This document shows, in pieces, positions 55,772-64,000 of a stretch of 64,000 nucleotides of DNA. The position numbers and the translations under genes were made by a program. How positions within the stretch are numbered: the stretch's first letter is position 1; each line of letters starts with the position of its first letter. The notes under the pieces are model-generated. The model did not search any database and was not told the DNA's origin. It saw nothing but the letters and a program-made list of their open reading frames with translations. The stretch comes from Gimesia chilikensis (GTDB lineage: Bacteria; Planctomycetota; Planctomycetia; Planctomycetales; Planctomycetaceae): NCBI RefSeq assembly GCF_007744075.1, contig NZ_CP036266.1, positions 5,193,748 through 5,257,747 of the forward strand, given 5' to 3'.

Positions 55772-57889
55772 TTAACGTTGTTCGATCGGAGTATCCTGTG
55801 AGTGCCGGAACTGGTTAAATCGCGTGTACTCCCAGTGACGATACAGGGCGGATTTCTTCAACAGGTTCGATTGACTGTCGACCGCTTCCACTTTGCCTTC
55901 GTGAATCACGACAACCTGATCAACGCGTCGCAGGGTCGTGATGCGGGAAGGGATGACCAGTACGGTCCGGTTCTGGAAAATCCGGGAGTAGGCATCTTCG
56001 AGCAGCGTTTTGGTATCTTCGTCGAGCGGCCCTTCCGGTTCTTCGATGATCATCAGAGCCGGCTTTCGCAACAGGGCGCGGGCCAGACCTAACCGGAAAC
56101 ACTCACCCGTTGTCAGATCTTCCCCGTGCTGCCCCAGCACGGTTTCGTAACCCTGAGGCAGCCCCTGGATAAACTGATGTGCGTGTGATTCTTTTGAAGC
56201 CGCAATGACTTCCTGCAGCGAATACCGTTCATCGCCACAGCGGATGTTGTCCTTGACGGTTCCGGTGAGACAGGGATCGTTCCCGCTCACAAAAATCGCT
56301 TCCGCCCGCAGAGACTCCAGGGTCACCCACGCTGTGTCTTCGCCGTCGATCAGGACCCGGCCCGAGCGGGGCTCAATAAAGCGAGGTACCAGGAAACTGA
56401 CAGCGCGCGGGGCGAGCTTCTCCAGTGAGACCAGTGCGGTTGTCGTACCCGCGGGAATTTTCAGATCAAAGCCCTTCAAAATCGGAGGCGAACCAGGCGT
56501 GAGACTGTAAGTGACGTTTTCGAACTGCAGTGCCGTCGACATCGGCTCCAGAAATTTCGCTCCGACGGCCTGTCCGACTTCGGGGATCAGGTTCAGATAA
56601 CGATAAATTGAACTGGCAGCCACAGTGGATTCTTCGCGCACACGGAACAGTTCATGCAAACCATTGACCGGCAGGTAGAAGAAGCCGAAGATTCCCACCA
56701 CCAGCACCGCAGCAGAGAGCGGCAGGCTATCCGGGTTTACGAGGACTTTATACCCCACCAGAAAGACAACCAGGCACGAACAGAAGACGGCCAGGCCCCG
56801 GGCGATACGATGTCCCCAGCCTTCAACGCGTTTCAGCTTCTCCAGGTTTTCGGTGTATTTCGCCAGGTGCTTCTGAAACTGTTCATGCTCCGGGTTTTCC
56901 ATTCCATAGCCACGGACCAGGCGTGTGCTCCGCAGATTTTCAGCCAGCAGGGAAAGTTCGGTGTCGATGGTGACCAGTGTTCTGGCATGCTGTAAATCGT
57001 AATCCTTGCGATGCTGCATCAGAAAATACCAGGCTGCGGCCAGTGGAATGATGCACTGCAACGTTAATCGCCAGTCGATGGAAACGGCAATCAACAGCAG
57101 AATCGCCAGCGTCACAGTATGACGCGTCAGACCGTAGACCCAGTGGAAGACGCCGTTCTGGACGGTTCCCACATCCTGAATGAACAGGTGAAACGCCTGA
57201 TCGGTCTCTTTCCCTGACAGATCGCCGGGACCCAGGCGGAGCGCCTGGCGATGAATCATATTGCGTAACGTTGTCGAAATATGATGGGAAACCTTCAGGC
57301 TCCGCAATCTGCATCGCCAGCGGATCAATACACGAATGCTGGCCACGACCAGCGCGACTAAAATCAGTGTGAATAACGCGGACTGATTCTGCTGCAGCAA
57401 GGGGACGCGCTGATACACGCTTTTCATGATCCCCAGATGGTATTTGGAATGCGTCCACCAGACAGAGGGCAGAATCCCCGTATCAGAAAGGACCAAACGA
57501 TCTGGGGTCGTCGTTGATTTTTCGGCCGCGGGAGCCGCTTTCGGCTCCGGTTCAGGCGCGGGCTTTTCTTCCGCGGCAGCAACTTCGTCGGTATCGGCTT
57601 TCGGCTCAGCCGGTTCTTCGGATGGTTCTGCGGTTTCAACAGATGCTTCGGGTTCGGGACTGGCCAGGATTTCCTGCAGTTGCTGAACCCGCTCTACCCC
57701 CTGCACCGAAATCCGCCCACGATGATCCAGCAGATCCAGGATCAGAAAAAACAGGATGAGCAGAAACGCCAGCAAGAGGCCATTGATGAACGACCAGAAC
57801 ACAACGGATCTGGCAGACCCACGAAAAAACTCCCGCGCGGGGAACGCGCGATGGAATGCGTTGGGCTGACGATTTGACACAGGACCCAC
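55772..57889 (-). CDS. ABC-exporter-like protein with degenerate ATP-binding domain
   Basis: A 705-residue protein with the TMD-NBD layout of a half-transporter. TM1 (around 30-52) is followed by an unusual insertion of about 100 residues rich in Ala, Glu and Pro (about 75-130). The six-helix domain then runs to about 435, and the ABC domain from about 455. Its ATPase motifs are ruined: Walker A reads LVSLEKLAPRA instead of GxxGxGKS/T; the signature is LTTGE for LSGGQ; Walker B is LMIIEE; the switch His is replaced by Ser in VIPSRITTL. The expected geometry is otherwise complete, so it is an evolved pseudo-ATPase rather than a broken gene. The GTG start is not supported by a strong ribosome-binding site. 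It lies between an ABC-2 permease and an HD hydrolase in one operon. Confidence 0.85.
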   Translation of the reverse strand: MGPVSNRQPNAFHRAFPAREFFRGSARSVVFWSFINGLLLAFLLILFFLILDLLDHRGRISVQGVERVQQLQEILASPEPEASVETAEPSEEPAEPKADTDEVAAAEEKPAPEPEPKAAPAAEKSTTTPDRLVLSDTGILPSVWWTHSKYHLGIMKSVYQRVPLLQQNQSALFTLILVALVVASIRVLIRWRCRLRSLKVSHHISTTLRNMIHRQALRLGPGDLSGKETDQAFHLFIQDVGTVQNGVFHWVYGLTRHTVTLAILLLIAVSIDWRLTLQCIIPLAAAWYFLMQHRKDYDLQHARTLVTIDTELSLLAENLRSTRLVRGYGMENPEHEQFQKHLAKYTENLEKLKRVEGWGHRIARGLAVFCSCLVVFLVGYKVLVNPDSLPLSAAVLVVGIFGFFYLPVNGLHELFRVREESTVAASSIYRYLNLIPEVGQAVGAKFLEPMSTALQFENVTYSLTPGSPPILKGFDLKIPAGTTTALVSLEKLAPRAVSFLVPRFIEPRSGRVLIDGEDTAWVTLESLRAEAIFVSGNDPCLTGTVKDNIRCGDERYSLQEVIAASKESHAHQFIQGLPQGYETVLGQHGEDLTTGECFRLGLARALLRKPALMIIEEPEGPLDEDTKTLLEDAYSRIFQNRTVLVIPSRITTLRRVDQVVVIHEGKVEAVDSQSNLLKKSALYRHWEYTRFNQFRHSQDTPIEQR

Positions 57890-57935
57890 CGAATCTGTTT
57901 TAAGTGATTAAATTAAAAGGCCTGTCCCCTGTCTG

Positions 57936-58862
57936 TCAGGCAAGGTCCCGGTCTTCGAAAAGGATGAAGGCAACCAGAATCGCAATTCCGGAATAGAGCA
58001 GACAGCTTAATGCGGAATGACCGATATAGACTGGTGGAACCACGGTTCCCGTTGCAACCGCAGGTGACATATTGAAGTTATCCAGGTTGGGCAGAATCGT
58101 AGCAATCAGCTGCCCGGTAAACTTCACGAATTCCAGCCCCTCTGCCTTGGCCTGAACCAGATTGGGAGTGAGGTGGCCAATGATATAGACGCCGAAACAG
58201 ATAATCATGTTGACCATCATGGGCAGACGCGTCGAGATCGCCACGCTGATGGCGGCCAGAATGGCGACTTCCATATAGATCAGCAGAATCCCGGGCAGAA
58301 TCAGCCAGACCGCAGCCATCCGCTCGGCGTGCGTTGGCGGTTCCTGGGCCGCTTCGCGGGCATCATAGCCGACTTTGAAGTAAACCAGCAGCAGGAAGGT
58401 GATCACCATGGGCAACATCAGCCAGACGACGGCCTTCAGAATTCCCAGGTATTTCCCGACGATAAACTGACGGCGATTGATCGGCTTCGACAACAGCGTC
58501 ATGGCCGTCTTACCTTCAATTTCATCAGCGATACTGGTACTTGCCGACCACACGGCCAGCAACAGACTGCAGATCAGGATCGTGGCCAGACCACAGTCCA
58601 TCAGCATCTTGACGTCATCCCCCATCGAAAAGAACGGGAGAAACGTATTTAACAGCAGCAGAATTAAACCGAGAGCCATCAGCAAGAGGAACACGGGCTG
58701 GCGAATGGCTTCCTTCGTGGTCGCCCTGGCGATTACACCCGCCTGGGTCATCGAAGTCACACCGAACAGGAGTACAAAATAGATTGCCACTCCGATTCCG
58801 GTAATCCACCATTGCACTGTCAGATTTGTCGTCTCAGCAGCCAATACCAGCAGGTTTCCCAT
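57936..58862 (-). CDS. ABC-2 type permease
   Basis: A 308-residue inner-membrane protein with six predicted helices (for example VAIYFVLLFGVTSM, VFLLLMALGLILLLL, LATILICSLLLAV, and a closing SALSCLLYSGIAILVAFILF). The central stretch IADEIEGKTAMTLLSKPINRRQFIVGKYLG is the hallmark of ABC-2/NosY-like permeases. It must partner with a separate ATPase. No such ATPase gene is adjacent in this window; the only ABC domain nearby is the degenerate one 46 bases downstream. The substrate is unknown. Confidence 0.88.
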   Translation of the reverse strand: MGNLLVLAAETTNLTVQWWITGIGVAIYFVLLFGVTSMTQAGVIARATTKEAIRQPVFLLLMALGLILLLLNTFLPFFSMGDDVKMLMDCGLATILICSLLLAVWSASTSIADEIEGKTAMTLLSKPINRRQFIVGKYLGILKAVVWLMLPMVITFLLLVYFKVGYDAREAAQEPPTHAERMAAVWLILPGILLIYMEVAILAAISVAISTRLPMMVNMIICFGVYIIGHLTPNLVQAKAEGLEFVKFTGQLIATILPNLDNFNMSPAVATGTVVPPVYIGHSALSCLLYSGIAILVAFILFEDRDLA

Positions 58863-59253
58863 TGTTTATGTACCGTCTTTAAAATAATGCATCAAAAAGT
58901 CAGTGCCCGCAGCTGACACCTGAGTGCGCAACTACACTTGCATCATACGAATGAAGTCTGCTCCGATGTTGGTTTTATTTTTGAACTTCTGAAAAAAGAA
59001 AGAGAATTCAGAATTCGCAGACCATCGTCGGAAAGCAACAGCTACTTTACCGAGAACCGGTGGCGAAAGTAAAGAAAACAGACCCAAACGCCCCGCGTTT
59101 TCCCCAATCTGACAGGCAGCTTCGCTATAACTTGCCAAATTGCTGCCATGCTCACGGCAAATGGTGAGGGGGAGTCTGCTCCTGTTGAACAGCAAAGCGG
59201 GTTTTGACTGATCGAAACCTGGCGTGTTGGTGATCCAGCAGGGATCGGAGCGC
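58863..59253. other. Spacer between ABC-2 permease and acyP
   Basis: About 390 bp on the reverse-strand path between acyP and the permease. A reverse-strand reading frame across 58932-59315 overlaps acyP and has no family resemblance. I see no promoter pair of quality. Confidence 0.4.
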
Positions 59254-59565
59254 TCAATATTCGATGGTGAAACTTTGACGATCAGAATCGGCCGGGGCCC
59301 CTTGAATCGATACATCCGTCACATTCGTTGCGAATGTCAGCATCATATCATCGAAAAACCGATCGAGTACTGACTGATCATGGGCCTGCGCGACCAGTTC
59401 CACTGTTCCATCAGACAGATTTTTGACGAATCCGGTAACAGGGTAACGCTCCGCCAGTTGAGTTGTGCGATATCGAAACCCGACGCCCTGCACCCGCCCC
59501 GCATAGATCACGCGCAGACAGATCAAGTCCGTCGATGAACCGGATTGATGAGGATCAGCACACAT
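59254..59565 (-). CDS. acyP: Acylphosphatase
   Basis: A 103-residue enzyme hydrolysing carboxyl-phosphate bonds such as in acetyl phosphate or 1,3-bisphosphoglycerate. The signature GRVQGVGFRYRT carries the phosphate-binding loop and catalytic Arg (R31), and GFVKNLSDGTVEL carries the catalytic Asn (N49). The ATG at 59563-59565 has GAGAGGA upstream; a TTG further upstream would add seven residues without family support. The next reverse-strand gene upstream is csrA, 120 bases away, possibly in one transcript. Confidence 0.93.
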   Translation of the reverse strand: MCADPHQSGSSTDLICLRVIYAGRVQGVGFRYRTTQLAERYPVTGFVKNLSDGTVELVAQAHDQSVLDRFFDDMMLTFATNVTDVSIQGAPADSDRQSFTIEY

Positions 59566-59685
59566 GGCCGATATCCTCTCTATCAAGAGACCGTAATTAA
59601 TGAGCGAAAAACATTGATCGGAGACAGTACGATCAGAAGGGACTTTTAGCCCTGAGAAATGAATAGAGACTTCGGTCGTACTGTT

Positions 59686-59889
59686 TTAATGCGAAGAAGG
59701 CTCTTCAGTCAGCTGGCCTGATTCCGGCAAGTCTGAAAAGTCGATACACAATTCTTCGCGAACAATGCTCATGCTGCGCGGAGCATCAATTCCTAATCGC
59801 ACGGAATTGGGACCAATTCGAACAATCGTCAGGGTTACGTCATCGCCAATCCGAATCCGCTCGCCGGGCTTACGTGATAATACAAGCAT
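59686..59889 (-). CDS. csrA: Carbon storage regulator CsrA
   Basis: A 67-residue dimeric RNA-binding protein that binds GGA-containing leaders and represses or activates translation. Core: MLVLSRKPGERIRIGDD, then LTIVRIGPNSVRLGIDAPRSMSIVREEL, with the RNA-contacting R44-type residue region VREE kept. A short acidic C-terminal extension follows the usual 61 residues. The leader on the reverse strand (59890-59950) has four GGA motifs, suggesting autoregulation. Targets cannot be inferred here. Confidence 0.96.
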   Translation of the reverse strand: MLVLSRKPGERIRIGDDVTLTIVRIGPNSVRLGIDAPRSMSIVREELCIDFSDLPESGQLTEEPSSH

Positions 59890-59950
59890 TTCTTTTCGAA
59901 TCCTTCGTTTTCTGTTCCCTCATACTTCCCTGTAACCTTCCAGGAAGGTC
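59890..59950 (-). promoter_or_regulatory. Possible CsrA autoregulatory leader
   Basis: On the csrA strand GGA occurs four times in about 40 bases (ending near 59939, 59927, 59916 and 59901), the last overlapping the ribosome-binding-site region AAGGATTC. The first lies in a small stem (ACCTT-CCTGG-AAGGT). CsrA binds GGA, often in loops. Confidence 0.4.
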
Positions 59951-60026
59951 GAAAGCATTGTGCAGGATGAGGGTAGTTCAAGAGTACTCATCTCGACAAT
60001 TCACTGAAACCAGCCAGCAAACTGCC

Positions 60027-60054
60027 ATCACTACGATGTCGACATCAGTATGAT
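60027..60054. promoter_or_regulatory. Gapped dyad, possible operator
   Basis: ATCA-N4-GATGTCGACATC-N4-TGAT is symmetric about its centre, with a perfect 12-bp core (60035-60046). It lies about 140 bases upstream of csrA. The binding protein is unknown. Confidence 0.3.
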
Positions 60055-60515
60055 AACAGCTTTTGAATTATCATGTCCAGCCCAGACTGAAAAATAACGT
60101 CACGACCCGCACAACCGCCAAAAACCGCCCCAAAACCACTCATTTTACCCAAAATCGTGCCCGAAAACCAGGCACAGCCACCCCTGCACAATAAACAGGC
60201 ACAACCACTGCCATCGTCAGAGCTCTCATAACCAGACAATTTCCTCTCAGCCCGCTGACCGGTGCCCAGCCCGCAGTCAATTTCCAATATAGTGGACGCC
60301 GCAGATTCTACTGAAAACCGGTCCGCGCGCTGGTAAAGAATTTCATAATTTCTTTCTCTCCTCTCAGCCGGTTACCGGATGGCGGCGGTGAATGCAGATG
60401 CAAAAGAAGACGGAAAAGCAGCGGGGACCCGCTTGACGATTCCCACTTTGATCGTCAGTCTTTAGCAACAGTATTAACTAACTCAGAATTTCTGCCTCGC
60501 TATCAGGGGAACATC

Positions 60516-61577
60516 ATGGTTCGTATCGGAATAATCGGCGTCGGTTTTATGGGAATGGCTCACTACGAAGGAGCCAAAAAGCTCAAAGGAGCCAAGGTCA
60601 CTGCGATCTCAACGCGCGATCCCAAGAAACTGTCTGGCGACTGGAGCAGTATCGAAGGCAACTTCGGTCCCCGCGGAGGTCAGGTCGATCTCTCTAAGGT
60701 AAAACAGTACAGTGATTACCATGAACTGCTGGCAGACCCCGATATTGATCTGGTCGATATCTGTCTTCCCACCGAAATGCATGAAAAAGTCGCCATGGAT
60801 TCCATCCAGGCCGGCAAACACACACTGGTAGAAAAGCCGATAGCCATCGACCTCAAGGCCGCCAACCGGATGGTGAAGGCTGCCGAAAAAGCGGGCGTAC
60901 AGTTCATGGTCGCCCAGGTTCTTCCCTTCTTCCCGGAATTTCAGTTTGCCGTTGAATGTGTTCGCAGCCAGAAATATGGAAAACTGCTGGCCGCACACTT
61001 CCGCCGTGTGATGGCTCCTCCCAAATGGTCAGAGAATATTGAAGACTTCCAGAAACTGGGTGGCTGGGGCATCGACCTGCACATTCATGACAACCACCTG
61101 ATCAGCCTGATGTGTGGCGTTCCCCAGAAAGTGACCTCTCGCGGTATCGAAAACAAGGGATACATCAACCACGTGCATACCGTTTATGACTATGAAGACC
61201 CGAACCTGGCAATCAGTTGTGTCAGCGGTGGCATTGCGACGCGCGGCCTCGAATTCGCCCACGGCTTTGAACTCTACTTCGAAGAAGCCACCGTTCTCTT
61301 CGGAGCCGGAACCATGGGTGTCGGCAAAAATAAGGAATGGGTTGTCAGCCAGCCACTGACATTGATCACCAAATCCGGTCAGCTGAAACATCCAAAACTC
61401 AAAGGGGGCAACGAATGGTGTGCCGCCTTCACGCTGGAACTGCAGGCAGCCGTCAATGCGATTCAGTCGGGTGAAGAACCCGAGGCACTCTCCGGCGCCC
61501 TGGCCCGCGATGCTCTGAAAATCTGCTACGCGGAAGCAAAAAGTATTCAGACAGGGCGATCCATTCCTGTCAAATAA
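60516..61577 (+). CDS. Gfo/Idh/MocA family oxidoreductase
   Basis: A 353-residue NAD(P)-dependent sugar oxidoreductase-like enzyme. The Rossmann motif is GIIGVGFMGMAHYEG (about 5-19); next is the conserved DLVDICLPTEMHEKVAMDSIQAGKHTLVEKPIAID region with the catalytic-region EKP. The C-terminal domain carries GGWGIDLHIHDNH, in the place of the family's catalytic Asp/His pair. No signal peptide is seen, so it is cytosolic. AGGGGA precedes the ATG by about 8 bases. A strong terminator follows. The sugar is not known. Confidence 0.92.
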   Translation: MVRIGIIGVGFMGMAHYEGAKKLKGAKVTAISTRDPKKLSGDWSSIEGNFGPRGGQVDLSKVKQYSDYHELLADPDIDLVDICLPTEMHEKVAMDSIQAGKHTLVEKPIAIDLKAANRMVKAAEKAGVQFMVAQVLPFFPEFQFAVECVRSQKYGKLLAAHFRRVMAPPKWSENIEDFQKLGGWGIDLHIHDNHLISLMCGVPQKVTSRGIENKGYINHVHTVYDYEDPNLAISCVSGGIATRGLEFAHGFELYFEEATVLFGAGTMGVGKNKEWVVSQPLTLITKSGQLKHPKLKGGNEWCAAFTLELQAAVNAIQSGEEPEALSGALARDALKICYAEAKSIQTGRSIPVK

Positions 61578-61615
61578 GTGTCACTTCAGCTGTTGAAGTA
61601 CACATTATGATATTC

Positions 61616-61662
61616 ACACCGCCGATTCTCGAATCGTTCTCGAAAACCGGCGGTGTATTTCT
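61616..61662 (+). terminator. Terminator of the oxidoreductase gene
   Basis: ACACCGCCG (61616-61624) pairs perfectly with CGGCGGTGT (61648-61656) across a 23-base loop containing TTCTCGAA twice. It is followed by ATTTCTT. It lies about 40 bases after the stop codon. Confidence 0.6.
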
Positions 61663-61806
61663 TGGTATACTGCTGAAAATGAAGTAACCTGAGCCTGATT
61701 CCCGGGCAATTCAGCCCGAATCTTTAATCACTCCGACCTGAACCGGTAACAATAATCGGTCCGGTTCTGAAAAACGGCTCTGCCCAGTCTCCGATAAGCT
61801 AAGCTC

Positions 61807-62646
61807 ATGCTCGAAAATCTACCTCTCCAATCAGTAAAATATAAAGGACTCACCATCGAGGGGTATTCTCGCGCTGCAGTACAGAGTTACTGGAGGATTC
61901 CCGAGCTGAAACTTGGCTTTGACCTGGGGGCCAGCCCCTGGTCGTTTATGGGAACGTCGGTGTATTTCATTTCTCATGCGCACCTGGATCACATGGCAGC
62001 GCTCCCCGCATACGTGGCCCGGCGGCGGATGATGAAAATGAGTCCGCCCACGATCTATATGCCCGAAGAAGTTGTCGATCCCGTCTGGAAAATGCTCCGC
62101 AGCTGGCACAAACTGGACCGGGGCCGCATGGACTGTGAACTCATCGGCATGAAAGACGGCGAAGACATTCAGCTGACCCGCGAACATGCAGTCACTGCAT
62201 TTCAGACCAAGCACACGGTCCCTTCGATCGGATTCCAGGTCTGGGACTGTCGTAAAAAGCTCAAGCCGGAATTCATGGGTAAACCGGAAACCGAAATTCG
62301 CGATGCGCGGATGGCGGGAGTCGAAGTCAGTGAAGAAATCCGGGTACCCCTGGTCTGCTACACGGGCGATACCGCTCCCGCGGGACTGGACCACTTCGAA
62401 ACCGCTTATGAATCAAAAGTCCTGATCACCGAGATGACGTTCCACCGTCCGGAACATCGGCGGGAACGAATTCATAAGTTCGGGCACATGCACCTGGATG
62501 ATATCATCGAACGCGCCGACCGTTTTAAGAACGAGTTACTGATTCTCGCGCATTTCAGTACGCGCTACCACGATAATCAGGTGCTCAACGCGGTCAAAAA
62601 ACGGGTTCCCGAGGATTTACTCGAGCGCATCCATCTCTGGCTGTAA
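61807..62646 (+). CDS. Metallo-beta-lactamase fold hydrolase, RNase Z-like
   Basis: A 279-residue zinc hydrolase. The metal-binding HxHxDH motif is [11 protein letters not shown] (about 57-67); a later His is in [10 protein letters not shown], the bridging Asp is in YTGDT, and the last His is in LAHFSTRYH. This order and spacing fit RNase Z-type (ELAC1-like) enzymes, which trim tRNA 3' ends; the flexible arm is short or absent. It may therefore be a tRNase Z or another nucleolytic/phosphodiesterase member. The start codon follows a GC-rich leader with no strong ribosome-binding site. A shared terminator separates it from the convergent oxidoreductase gene. Confidence 0.82.
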   Translation: MLENLPLQSVKYKGLTIEGYSRAAVQSYWRIPELKLGFDLGASPWSFMGTSVYFISHAHLDHMAALPAYVARRRMMKMSPPTIYMPEEVVDPVWKMLRSWHKLDRGRMDCELIGMKDGEDIQLTREHAVTAFQTKHTVPSIGFQVWDCRKKLKPEFMGKPETEIRDARMAGVEVSEEIRVPLVCYTGDTAPAGLDHFETAYESKVLITEMTFHRPEHRRERIHKFGHMHLDDIIERADRFKNELLILAHFSTRYHDNQVLNAVKKRVPEDLLERIHLWL

Positions 62647-62691
62647 TTTACCCGGCCTCAATTGACTGTGAGACTCTGACAGCAGATCTGT

Positions 62692-62729
62692 AAAAAAAGC
62701 CTGGAAGGGATCGCCCCTCCAGGCTTTTT
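62692..62729. terminator. Bidirectional terminator
   Basis: GCCTGGA-GGG pairs with CCC-TCCAGGC (one A-C mismatch) around an ATCG loop, with As before and Ts after. It serves the convergent genes ending at 62646 and 62745. Confidence 0.9.
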
Positions 62730-62744
62730 CTGTGTAGTCAACGA

Positions 62745-64000
62745 TTATGCATTGATTTCGTAGCCTTTCCGCTGCTCACGGCTCTGCCACTGGTTGGCTT
62801 CATCATCACCAATGATCTGTTCCGTCTGGGGATCCCATTTCAGAGATCGATTCAGGCGAATCGCAATATTGGCCAGGTGACAGGTGGTGATCGCGCGATG
62901 GTGCGTCATCACATCTGAGATTGGCTGCTCACGGGCATCGACACATTCATAGAAGTTCCGCATATGGTCGCCGGGCTGGCGTCCTTTGTAGAGTTCCTTG
63001 ATGGTATCGCTGGAAAGTGGATTGTCTTTCAGGTCTTCCACCGGCTTTCCGGTCAGATCGCCGCGGCTGACAAACATCCGCCCCTTGGTTCCGCTAAACA
63101 GAATTCCGTTGCGGCCATCGCTTTTGATCGTCATCTTCACATCATTCGGGAAGGTCGCCTGCACTTCAAACTTGGAAGCCACATTGTATTCATCATCCTT
63201 GGTCGGCATACCGTCTTTGAGAGGAACCGGATGCACTGCGGAAATCGGCACGACCTGGGTCGGTCCGGAATGATCCATGCCGATCCCCCACTGGGCGATA
63301 TCCACATGATGCGCGCCCCAGTCGGTCATTTTTCCGCCGGAATACTCATACCACCAGCGGAATTCGTAATGGCAACGGGTTTTAGGACGTCCGTCGGCTG
63401 ATTTCCAGCGGTAATCGGTCATGGGTGCCTGGCCCAGCCATTTGTCCCAGTTCAGAGTTTTGGGAACCTCGGCCACGGGAATGGAACCGCTGGGGTCGAT
63501 GCCACCAATCACACATTCCACTTCGGTGATGTCACCCAGGCGCCCTTCCTTGATGATTGCCAGTGCATTCAGGAACCGCTGATTCATTTCGCTCCGCTGC
63601 TGGGTGCCGACCTGGAAGACCCGGCCTGTTTCCTTGAGCACTTTGATGATCTGCTTGCCTTCATCAATCGTCAGAGTCAGCGGCTTTTCACAATAAACGT
63701 CCTTGCCGGCTTTCATTGCTTCAATGGCAATTTTGGTGTGCCAGTGGTCGGTCGTTACGATCGTCACGATATCGATCTCGGGATTTTCCAGAACTTTCTG
63801 GTAGTCTTCGAAGACCGCGACTTCTTTGTTGTTGCCTTTTTTTCCCTGAATTTCTTTGACCTTGTCGTGTGCTTTACCAGCGTGTGCTGCATCCACGTCG
63901 CAGACGGCAATCACATCGCCGTACTTCATCGCATTCGGACCAACGGCGTTCCAGCGGCTTCCGGTACCGATACAGCCTACAACGGGGCGATCATTGGCCG
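62745..64000 (-). CDS. Gfo/Idh/MocA family oxidoreductase, secreted type (partial, N-terminus outside window)
   Basis: The reverse-strand frame is open to the right edge, giving 418 residues with the N-terminus missing. Before the internal Met at 63927-63929 the translation continues with [17 protein letters not shown], the beginning of the Rossmann fold, so that Met is not the start. Further motifs: VIAVCDVD, the EKPLT motif, and [23 protein letters not shown] with the catalytic-domain DWGAHH. Planctomycete homologues with this ending usually have a twin-arginine signal, which would lie past the edge. It probably acts on a sugar or polyol outside the cytoplasm. The protein ends in GYEINA. 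Confidence 0.93.
   Translation of the reverse strand, partial: ANDRPVVGCIGTGSRWNAVGPNAMKYGDVIAVCDVDAAHAGKAHDKVKEIQGKKGNNKEVAVFEDYQKVLENPEIDIVTIVTTDHWHTKIAIEAMKAGKDVYCEKPLTLTIDEGKQIIKVLKETGRVFQVGTQQRSEMNQRFLNALAIIKEGRLGDITEVECVIGGIDPSGSIPVAEVPKTLNWDKWLGQAPMTDYRWKSADGRPKTRCHYEFRWWYEYSGGKMTDWGAHHVDIAQWGIGMDHSGPTQVVPISAVHPVPLKDGMPTKDDEYNVASKFEVQATFPNDVKMTIKSDGRNGILFSGTKGRMFVSRGDLTGKPVEDLKDNPLSSDTIKELYKGRQPGDHMRNFYECVDAREQPISDVMTHHRAITTCHLANIAIRLNRSLKWDPQTEQIIGDDEANQWQSREQRKGYEINA

Larger units (their letters stand above)
59890..60515. other. Long divergent spacer between csrA and an oxidoreductase gene
   Basis: About 620 bp without a credible gene. It contains the csrA leader with four GGA motifs (59890-59950), a gapped 28-bp dyad (60027-60054) centred on GATGTCGACATC, and an A/C-rich (forward strand) stretch near 60100-60215 that is G/T-rich on the csrA strand. 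The reverse-strand frame at 60045-60287 lacks codon structure or family resemblance. Confidence 0.5.

Noticed and set aside
58932-59315. Reverse-strand frame of 127 aa between the ABC-2 permease and acyP
   Set aside because: It overlaps the end of acyP, has no ribosome-binding site and no recognisable family, and has an unlikely composition (rich in Ser/Arg/Phe).
60045-60287. Reverse-strand frame of 80 aa upstream of csrA
   Set aside because: It runs through the G/T-skewed stretch, giving Gly/Val/Cys-rich low-complexity translation; no ribosome-binding site or homology was apparent.

Overview
The window looks like chromosomal DNA of a planctomycete, probably of the Gimesia/Planctomyces type (inferred from gene content, not from a search). 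The pointers are three secreted sulfatases, a giant secreted protein with the LEPR-XLL-type N-terminal motif (LEDRTLL), two Gfo/Idh/MocA oxidoreductases, a 'WPQFRGP' PQQ-like beta-propeller protein, a TIGR03545/TIGR03546 gene pair, and many short operons separated by long spacers. Coding density is high. I see no tRNA, rRNA, CRISPR array, insertion sequence or prophage.

Layout. 1-2600: sucA (cut by the left edge) and a small DUF3467 protein. 2985-16046: one 13-kb gene for a giant (about 4350 aa) cadherin/VCBS-repeat surface protein with EF-hand/dockerin motifs and a C-terminal matrixin-like metalloprotease motif. 16.8-19.3 kb: a BBP2-type porin and a CDF cation transporter. 19.4-23.3 kb: an M24-fold protein without metal ligands and the overlapping TIGR03545/TIGR03546 pair. 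23.5-27.2 kb: crcB, a PQQ-propeller protein, a secreted HEAT-like protein and a small membrane protein. 27.5-34.9 kb: trpD, a DUF2203 protein, a sulfatase, a prolyl oligopeptidase and a DEAD-box helicase. 35-43.6 kb: a coiled-coil membrane protein, then the housekeeping run polA, coaE, rho, ribH, nusB. 43.5-51 kb: an NAD-dependent reductase/epimerase, an RND/MMPL exporter, a PilZ-like protein, a proline-rich envelope protein and nfo. 51.3-55 kb: two convergent sulfatases with abutting stop codons and a DUF3124 protein. 55.1-58.9 kb: an operon of ABC-2 permease, an ABC exporter with a ruined ATPase site, and a MESH1-like (p)ppGpp hydrolase. 59.2-64 kb: acyP, csrA, a Gfo/Idh/MocA oxidoreductase, an RNase Z-like hydrolase, and a second oxidoreductase cut by the right edge.

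How the genes fit together. Information-processing genes (polA, rho, nusB, DEAD-box helicase, csrA) are interleaved with cofactor genes (coaE, ribH). The remainder is mostly cell envelope and polysaccharide turnover: sulfatases, sugar oxidoreductases, porin, exporters and the giant surface protein. The least ordinary features are the giant metalloprotease-bearing adhesin with its higher-order 618-bp repeat, the operon joining a degenerate ABC exporter to an alarmone-hydrolase fold, several other proteins keeping a fold but missing catalytic residues, and possible RNA-level regulation in front of csrA, the helicase gene and the porin gene.
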